Below are positions 58,335 through 64,000 of a DNA stretch of 64,000 bases, piece after piece; position 1 is the stretch's first letter; each line of letters begins with the position of its first letter. The notes under the pieces are model-generated. The model was given only the letters and a program-made list of their open reading frames with translations, did not search any database and was not told the DNA's origin. The position numbers were made by a program, and so were the translations under genes. The DNA is from Cytobacillus horneckiae (GTDB lineage: Bacteria > Bacillota > Bacilli > Bacillales > Cytobacillaceae). The stretch lies in contig NZ_PISD01000021.1 in assembly GCF_002835735.1 (NCBI RefSeq), positions 20,330 through 84,329 on the forward strand, read 5' to 3'.

Positions 58335-59006
58335 TTAATAATCTGAATCACTTGTTAATCCTTGTACAATGGCAATTCCTGAGCTTGCACCGATTCTTGT
58401 TGCACCAGCTTCAATCATTGCTTGTGCATCTTCAGCACTCCTGACTCCGCCTGATGCTTTTACGCCAATATCCGGCCCTACTGTTTTCCTCATTAAAGCT
58501 ATATCAGAAGCAGTTGCGCCGCCTGTTGAAAAGCCAGTTGAGGTTTTTACAAAATCCGCGCCTGCTTTTACTGCAAGTTCACACGAGAGTTCTTTTTCAT
58601 CATCTGATAATAGGCAAGTTTCAATAATTACCTTAGTAAGCGCTTTTCCTTTAGCAGCCTCGACAACAGCTTGAATGTCTTTTTCCACCAAATCAGCTTG
58701 ACCACTTTTCAATGCGCCAATATTGATGACCATATCTACTTCAGTTGCGCCGTTTTCAATTGCATTTTTTGTTTCAAATGCCTTCGTTTCGGGAGTGGAT
58801 GCACCAAGAGGAAAACCGATAACTGTGCACACATCAACATCTGTATCAGCAAGCAGATCAGAAGAAAGCTTTACCCATGCTGGATTTACACAAACTGACG
58901 CAAAACCATATTCCTTCGCTTCAGCGCATAATTTTTCAATTTGTTCTTTTGTAGCATCTGCTTTTAATAATGTATGATCAATCATTTTAGCTATCGTTTG
59001 TGACAT
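58335..59006 (-). CDS. deoC: Deoxyribose-phosphate aldolase
   Basis: A 223-residue TIM-barrel class I aldolase that splits deoxyribose-5-phosphate to acetaldehyde and glyceraldehyde-3-phosphate. Key lysines are in VKIIIETCLL-type [19 protein letters not shown] (Schiff-base Lys) and VKASGGVR. The ATG at 59006 has AAAGGGG upstream. Monocistronic, between yqeW and mtaB. In B. subtilis deoC is elsewhere, but the placement here may be ancestral for other Bacillus lines. Confidence 0.95.
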   Translation of the reverse strand: MSQTIAKMIDHTLLKADATKEQIEKLCAEAKEYGFASVCVNPAWVKLSSDLLADTDVDVCTVIGFPLGASTPETKAFETKNAIENGATEVDMVINIGALKSGQADLVEKDIQAVVEAAKGKALTKVIIETCLLSDDEKELSCELAVKAGADFVKTSTGFSTGGATASDIALMRKTVGPDIGVKASGGVRSAEDAQAMIEAGATRIGASSGIAIVQGLTSDSDY

Positions 59007-59105
59007 TATACAAACCCCTTTCAAAATTAAACAGTTGTACGTACCTCTGTAATCATATCATCAATCTAAATAAATATCGAGCAAATCATTGGACAAAGTT
59101 TTAGC

Positions 59106-59122
59106 TTGGAGTAATTCTCCAA
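59106..59122. promoter_or_regulatory. Operator-like palindrome upstream of deoC
   Basis: TTGGAG-TAATT-CTCCAA is a perfect 6-5-6 inverted repeat about 100 bases before the deoC start. No regulator is assigned. Confidence 0.4.
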
Positions 59123-59185
59123 TCAAGTTGTGTCACACTTAGTTTGCTGCACGTTTTAATGTTCATGCCCCACTTTTCCAAATAA

Positions 59186-59220
59186 AGAAAAAAACTGCCC
59201 AAGATAGGCAGTTTTTTTAT
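59186..59220 (-). terminator. Terminator after mtaB
   Basis: AAAAAAACTGCC pairs with GGCAGTTTTTTT; T runs on both strands. Confidence 0.88.
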
Positions 59221-59222
59221 CT

Positions 59223-60566
59223 TTATACAGCTGTCTCTTCAATATCATCCATTACACGAATAAATTGTCCTTCGTTATGAGGATATCCAGCTTTCGTAAT
59301 TTTTACTTTCACTATTTTTCCGACCATTTCTTCAGTGGCAGGCAAAATAACTTTCAAGTAATTATCAGTATACCCAACAAATAAGTTGTTACCAGGCGCC
59401 TCTTTATATGGCTCTTCAGGAATCACCTCTAACACCTCATTTTCAAACTGGCTTGCGTATTCTTTTGCAAGCTGATCAGATAAATTAATTAAGCGGTGAA
59501 CCCGTTCATTTTTAATTTCCTCATCTATCTGATCAGTCATTCTTGCAGCCGGAGTCCCCGTTCTGCTTGAGTATGGGAATACGTGAAGCTCTGAAAATTT
59601 ATGTTCTTTAATAAAGTTATAGGTTTCCATAAATTCCTCTTCCGTTTCACCCGGGAAACCTACAATAACATCTGATGTAACCGCTAAACCTGGTAAAGCT
59701 TCTTTTAAGCGCTCCAATCGCTCTGCAAAGAATTCCATTGTATACTTGCGGCGCATTCTTTTCAGAACCGTATCAGAACCAGACTGAATAGGGATATGAA
59801 GATGTCTAACGATGACATTGGAATCATTAATCACTTGGATGACCTCATCTGTGATTTGACTCGCTTCTATTGAAGAAATACGAATCCGTTTCAGCCCATG
59901 TACTCTCGATTCTAAGCTTTTCAAAAGCATAGCTAAATTATAATCTTTTAAGTCCTCACCATACCCGCCAGTATGAATACCGGTTAATACAATTTCTTTA
60001 TAGCCTGCATCCACGAGACTTTGTGCCTGGCGTACCACTTCTTCTGGATCTCTAGATCTCATTAGGCCGCGAGCCCAAGGGATAATGCAAAAAGTACAGA
60101 AGTTATTGCAGCCTTCCTGTATTTTTAATGACGCACGCGTACGGTCTGTGAAGGCAGGTACATCTAATTCTTCATATACACGGTTTTTCATAATATTCCC
60201 TACGCCGTTAATTGGCTGACGTTCTTGTTTATATTGCTCAATGTAGTCAAGCATTTTTACACGGTCCTGTGTACCGACAACAATGTCCACTCCAGGAATC
60301 GCCATAATTTCTGCCGGTGATGTTTGCGCATAACAGCCTGTTACACAAATAACTGCATCAGGATTTTTTCGAATCGCTCGTCTGATCACTTGACGGCTTT
60401 TTTTATCTCCGGTATTAGTAACCGTACAAGTATTGATAACATATACATCTGAAGTTGATTCGAAATCGACTCTCTCGTAACCTGATTCTTTAAATAGTTG
60501 CCAAATGGCTTCCGTTTCATAATGGTTTACTTTACAGCCAAGTGTATGAAAAGCTACTGCTGGCAT
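59223..60566 (-). CDS. mtaB: tRNA t6A37 methylthiotransferase MtaB
   Basis: Radical SAM enzyme of 447 residues that makes ms2t6A at position 37 of tRNA. The N-terminal [4Fe-4S] domain starts FHTLGCKVNHYE with NTCTVTNTGDKKSRQ and VTGCYAQT. The radical SAM motif is CNNFCTFC, and a C-terminal TRAM domain ends the protein. It lies six bases after rsmE in the dnaJ-prmA-rsmE-mtaB order. Confidence 0.97.
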   Translation of the reverse strand: MPAVAFHTLGCKVNHYETEAIWQLFKESGYERVDFESTSDVYVINTCTVTNTGDKKSRQVIRRAIRKNPDAVICVTGCYAQTSPAEIMAIPGVDIVVGTQDRVKMLDYIEQYKQERQPINGVGNIMKNRVYEELDVPAFTDRTRASLKIQEGCNNFCTFCIIPWARGLMRSRDPEEVVRQAQSLVDAGYKEIVLTGIHTGGYGEDLKDYNLAMLLKSLESRVHGLKRIRISSIEASQITDEVIQVINDSNVIVRHLHIPIQSGSDTVLKRMRRKYTMEFFAERLERLKEALPGLAVTSDVIVGFPGETEEEFMETYNFIKEHKFSELHVFPYSSRTGTPAARMTDQIDEEIKNERVHRLINLSDQLAKEYASQFENEVLEVIPEEPYKEAPGNNLFVGYTDNYLKVILPATEEMVGKIVKVKITKAGYPHNEGQFIRVMDDIEETAV

Positions 60567-60572
60567 ATTTAT

Positions 60573-61322
60573 TCACTCCATTAATTCAAAATAATACGAA
60601 ACGGCAGATAGTACATATAGTGGTGCCGTTTCCGTTCTTAAAATTCTAGGTCCTAGTCCGCAAGAAACAAATCCGTTTTTTTCCATAAGCGTCACTTCTT
60701 CAGCTGTTAAACCGCCCTCTGGACCAAAAACAATCAATAAAGACTGTCCTTTATTCAGTGAAGACAGCGCCTTCTTGAAAGCCGATGCTTCCCCTTGCTT
60801 GCTTTTTTCTTCGTATGCAATGCATTTCACATCAAAGTGCCTGCCATGTTCAATAATTGCCTGTAATGATTTTGGGCTTTCAACACGGGGAATCACTGTA
60901 CGATGTGCTTGCTCTGCTGCTTCTTTTGCAATCTTTTGCCAACGCTCCAGCTTTTTCCCAGCCTTCTTTTCATCTAGCTTGACAATTGAACGGGCTGAAG
61001 TAAAAGGGATAAACGTCTGTGCACCAAGCTCTGTTCCCTTTTGGATGATCCATTCCAGCTTATCCCCTTTAGGCAATCCGCTCACGATTGTGACGTTTAT
61101 AGGAAGTTCTGACGAGCTCTCTAACCATTGTACAACTTCCACTTCAATTTCTTCATCGGTAATTTTTACAATTACACATTCCGCACTACGCTCATCATCG
61201 ATGACACAGATAATATGATTGCCAACAGACATTCTCATCACACGAACAATATGATGATGGTCCTCACCGCTAATGATAAAACGTCCTTCGGAATTGCTTT
61301 CCTTAACAAAATATCTCTGCAT
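60573..61322 (-). CDS. rsmE: 16S rRNA (uracil1498-N3)-methyltransferase RsmE
   Basis: SPOUT-class methyltransferase of 249 residues with a deep-knot SAM site (LLIVFGPEGGLTAEEV; GLGPRILRTETAPLYVLSA). An N-terminal PUA-like domain (HHHIVRVMRM) recognises rRNA. It modifies U1498 of 16S rRNA. Confidence 0.96.
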   Translation of the reverse strand: MQRYFVKESNSEGRFIISGEDHHHIVRVMRMSVGNHIICVIDDERSAECVIVKITDEEIEVEVVQWLESSSELPINVTIVSGLPKGDKLEWIIQKGTELGAQTFIPFTSARSIVKLDEKKAGKKLERWQKIAKEAAEQAHRTVIPRVESPKSLQAIIEHGRHFDVKCIAYEEKSKQGEASAFKKALSSLNKGQSLLIVFGPEGGLTAEEVTLMEKNGFVSCGLGPRILRTETAPLYVLSAVSYYFELME

Positions 61323-61383
61323 CTTTTTCCCTCACTAAACGTATAAATAGGGGGAACAGTCACCAGCTTCCCCCTACAAACAA

Positions 61384-62322
61384 TTACTTTCTTTTGCCAA
61401 TAATCGCTACCCAATCTTCCATCTGCAGCGTTTCCACGATTTCAAAACCTGCAGAAATAATCGCATCTTTTACTTCTTGTTTCTTCTGCTGAATGATGCC
61501 GGACGCAATAAAGTAACCGTCTTTCTTCACTGCTGAGGCTACATCATCTGTGAAACGAAGGATAACCTCTGCCAATATATTTGCGACAACTACATCTACT
61601 TGTTCATTGACACCGTCAAGCAAGTTATTTTGCGATACTTCTACAGCATCGTGAACTTTATTTAGCTTAATGTTAATCCTTGCAGAGTTAACAGCCACCT
61701 CATCCAAGTCCAATGCTGAAACTTTGTTTGAACCAAGCATGGCTGCAGCAATACTTAGAACGCCTGATCCGGTTCCTACATCAATAATGTTATCTCCAGA
61801 TTTGACCGTTCTTTCAAGTGCCTGAATGCACATAACCGTTGTCGGATGAGTTCCAGTGCCAAACGCCATGCCAGGGTCAAGCTCAATAATCAGCTCATCG
61901 CTGCTTACAGGTGTATATTCTTCCCATGTTGGAACGATTGTAAATCTTTCTGATATTTTCACAGGATGATAATACTTTTTCCAAGCTGTCGCCCATTCTT
62001 CTTCATTTACTTCACTAATATTCACTTCATTCTTGCCTATATCGATATTAAATTGTATCAAGTTGTTTATCGATTCTTTAATCTCTTCAACAGATTCGCC
62101 TAAAAAGCTATTTATCGGCAAGTAGGCTTTTACAATGACACCTTCATCAGGGTAATCATTCGGATCGAGCTGGTAGATTTCGCCGTATTGATCCCTGCGT
62201 TCTTTAATTAGCTCGAACGGATCTTCAATCACTACTCCACTTGCTCCGGCTTCATGCAAAATATTTGAAATTGGCTCCACTGCTTCATTTGTAGTATGAA
62301 CACTAATTTCTGACCATTTCAC
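61384..62322 (-). CDS. prmA: Ribosomal protein L11 methyltransferase PrmA
   Basis: A 312-residue SAM-dependent enzyme that trimethylates L11. It has an N-terminal substrate domain ([20 protein letters not shown]) and a Rossmann part ([42 protein letters not shown]). It sits 21 bases after dnaJ. Confidence 0.97.
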   Translation of the reverse strand: MKWSEISVHTTNEAVEPISNILHEAGASGVVIEDPFELIKERRDQYGEIYQLDPNDYPDEGVIVKAYLPINSFLGESVEEIKESINNLIQFNIDIGKNEVNISEVNEEEWATAWKKYYHPVKISERFTIVPTWEEYTPVSSDELIIELDPGMAFGTGTHPTTVMCIQALERTVKSGDNIIDVGTGSGVLSIAAAMLGSNKVSALDLDEVAVNSARINIKLNKVHDAVEVSQNNLLDGVNEQVDVVVANILAEVILRFTDDVASAVKKDGYFIASGIIQQKKQEVKDAIISAGFEIVETLQMEDWVAIIGKRK

Positions 62323-62343
62323 TTACTACCAACTCCCTAATCC

Positions 62344-63465
62344 TTAATCGCCTTTAAAGGCTCTTTTTACTTTTGAAAAGAAACTCTCTTCCTGCTCTCC
62401 TTGAGGTACATTCCCGCTCACTTCAGCAAACTCCGAAAGCAATTGCTTTTGCTTTTCAGAAAGCTTAGTAGGCGTAATAATTCTAATGATAATATGCTGA
62501 TCTCCAGTACCATAGCCGCGAACATTTGCAATTCCTTTGCCTTTTAAGCGGAACTTAGTACCAGTCTGAGTCCCTGCTGGCACTTTAAGCTTTACTTTAC
62601 CGTAAAGTGTAGGAACTTCTACTTCATCACCTAATGCCGCCTGGACAAATGTGATCGGCATTTCACAATAGATATCATCGCCGTCTCTTTCAAAGAATTC
62701 ATGTGAACGTACATGGAATACAACAAATAAATCTCCTGGAGGTCCGCCATTAATGCCTGGTTCCCCTTGACCAGAAACACGAAGCTGCTGACCATCATCG
62801 ATGCCTGCTGGAATTTTCACATTGATTTTCCGGCGTTTTTTCACTTTACCGTCGCCGCCACAGGTTGAACATTTATGTTTAATTTGTTTGCCAGTACCGT
62901 CACAATAGTTACAAACTCTGCGATTGACAATCTTTCCAAATGGCGTATTCTGTTCAACATTTAACTGGCCAGAGCCATGGCAATGTGAACATGTATCCGC
63001 TTTAGTACCAGGCTTGGCGCCTGAGCCATGACAAGTTTCACATGTTTCTTCACGTGGAATTTCAATATCTGTCTCTTTTCCGAAGGCAGCATCTTCAAAG
63101 GAAAGCGTCATATTATATTGTAAATCCGCTCCCTGTCTTGGCGCATTCGGATCACGGCGTCGTGTGCCGCCTCCAAAGAATGTGCTGAAAATATCTTCAA
63201 AGCCGCCAAAACCTTCGAAACCACCAGCTCCACCAAAACCTTGGTTTGGATCCGTATGACCGAATTGATCATAATGTGCTTTTTTCTGATCATCGCTTAA
63301 TACTTCATATGCTTCTTTAACTTCTTTAAACTTTTTATCAGCATCTGGTTCTTTATTAATATCCGGATGATATTTCTTGGATAGCTTCCGGTAAGCCTTC
63401 TTTATTTCATCCTTAGAAGCACTCTTGCTAACGCCAAGGACTTCATAGTAATCCCTTTTATCCAT
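62344..63465 (-). CDS. dnaJ: Chaperone DnaJ
   Basis: A 373-residue Hsp40 that stimulates DnaK. The J domain has [11 protein letters not shown], followed by a Gly/Phe-rich linker ([13 protein letters not shown]) and four CxxCxGxG zinc motifs ([32 protein letters not shown]). C-terminal substrate domains close the protein. The ATG at 63465 has CGGGGAG upstream. dnaK should lie just outside the window. Confidence 0.98.
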   Translation of the reverse strand: MDKRDYYEVLGVSKSASKDEIKKAYRKLSKKYHPDINKEPDADKKFKEVKEAYEVLSDDQKKAHYDQFGHTDPNQGFGGAGGFEGFGGFEDIFSTFFGGGTRRRDPNAPRQGADLQYNMTLSFEDAAFGKETDIEIPREETCETCHGSGAKPGTKADTCSHCHGSGQLNVEQNTPFGKIVNRRVCNYCDGTGKQIKHKCSTCGGDGKVKKRRKINVKIPAGIDDGQQLRVSGQGEPGINGGPPGDLFVVFHVRSHEFFERDGDDIYCEMPITFVQAALGDEVEVPTLYGKVKLKVPAGTQTGTKFRLKGKGIANVRGYGTGDQHIIIRIITPTKLSEKQKQLLSEFAEVSGNVPQGEQEESFFSKVKRAFKGD

Positions 63466-64000
63466 GATTACCACTCCCCGATTCATTTCACATAAAAATT
63501 ATTGTATCATTCCTTAAATATAAAAGGCAATAAGAAAAGCGTAGGTCGCTTGTCCAGAAGCGAGCAGGCTTAGTTCGCCACGTTCCTGTGGCATCCGCCT
63601 GTATGACCTACATCCTGTTGGCCTCAAGCTTAAGGCGAACCTGGAATGAAGGTGTACTTTACCTTCAGTTCAGGTTTGACTTAAGACCACGGCTCCTAGC
63701 CACCAATGCGGGACATTGAAAAGCGGAAGGGCTGAGCCCTGCAGCTGGACCATTGAAAAGCGGAAGGACTTTCCTCAGCCCTAAGCAAGCTGAGGATGCC
63801 TCACCATGCAACACTCGCGTGACCGATTTTCTGAGAGCCTTAAGCATATCATGAATCCTTGCTCATTCATCCTAGAACGACTCCGCTTCTGACTCGGAAG
63901 CCCCCATTTGCTTTCGGTGACATTGAACAGTACAAGCAAGGCTTCCATTCTGGATATTAGAAGCTGGAAAATAAAATATATAAAAAAGCAGCCTGCAGGC
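63466..64000. repeat. Repeat-rich spacer upstream of dnaJ
   Basis: I see no credible gene in about 530 bases. It holds a 17-bp direct repeat CATTGAAAAGCGGAAGG (63714-63730 and 63751-63767), inverted pairs GTAGGTC/GACCTAC (63541, 63605), GTTCGCC/GGCGAAC (63573, 63634) and CCTCAGC/GCTGAGG (63773, 63789), and GGCTCCTAGC shared with about 30059. The end (GCCTGCAGGC then TTTTTT on minus) looks like the 3' half of a terminator for an upstream gene. Confidence 0.65.

Noticed and set aside
63665..63847. A 60-residue minus-strand frame in the dnaJ spacer
   Set aside because: It lies wholly within repeat-rich DNA, has no ribosome binding site, and its composition does not resemble a protein.

Overview
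The window is about 64 kb of low-GC Bacillaceae core chromosome. It holds spore genes (a SpoVAF-type GerA protein, yqfC/yqfD, a YqfQ coat-like protein), a T-box glyQS leader, sigma-W- and PhoP-type promoters, and a gene order that follows the Bacillus subtilis segment from dnaJ to yqgP almost gene for gene, in inverted orientation. Most genes lie on the minus strand. There is no phage, transposase, CRISPR array, defence island, rRNA or tRNA. Gene names come from recognisable protein families plus this conserved order; no database search was run.

Layout by position. 1-8.3 kb: 5' part of spoVAF, rhomboid protease gluP, a DUF92 protein, 5-formyl-THF cyclo-ligase, ribosomal protein L33, an uncharacterised trio (DUF4912 / GT4 glycosyltransferase / unknown) and a small membrane pair on the plus strand. 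8.4-20 kb: phosphate uptake operon pstSCAB-phoU behind a clear PhoP box, pbpA, an MFS permease, sodA, a DUF456 protein and a Na/Pi cotransporter with a PhoU-like tail. 20-31 kb: DUF1189 protein, YqfZ, ispG, zinc locus znuC-znuB-zur, nfo, DEAD-box helicase cshB, yqfQ and ispH. 31-44 kb: yqfO-trmK, cccA, an acyl-CoA dehydrogenase with a cre-like site, the dnaG-sigA macromolecular-synthesis genes, yqxD, ccpN-yqfL and glyQS under a T-box. 44-64 kb: recO, yqzL, era, cdd, dgkA, ybeY, pgpH, phoH, yqfD, yqfC, the floA operon with a sigma-W promoter, yqeY-rpsU, a second Na/Pi transporter, deoC, mtaB-rsmE-prmA and dnaJ.

Functional themes: phosphate (pst-phoU plus two Na/Pi symporters), both late iron-sulphur steps of MEP isoprenoid synthesis (ispG, ispH), zinc homeostasis with its own regulator, translation and ribosome maturation (rpmG, rpsU, glyQS, era, ybeY, trmK, mtaB, rsmE, prmA), central carbon control (ccpN-yqfL), membrane microdomains (floA-nfeD) and sporulation.

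Differences from the B. subtilis arrangement, as I remember it: znuCB beside zur with no binding protein, phoU with a single pstB, deoC inserted before mtaB, an acyl-CoA dehydrogenase between cccA and sigA, spoVAF beside gluP, and a roughly 500-bp repeat-rich spacer upstream of dnaJ. I see no convincing new biological system. The best leads are regulatory: a terminator hairpin whose 3' arm carries the yqfC ribosome binding site, a glyQS T-box that appears to read GGA, the uncharacterised glycosyltransferase trio, and several structured intergenic repeats.
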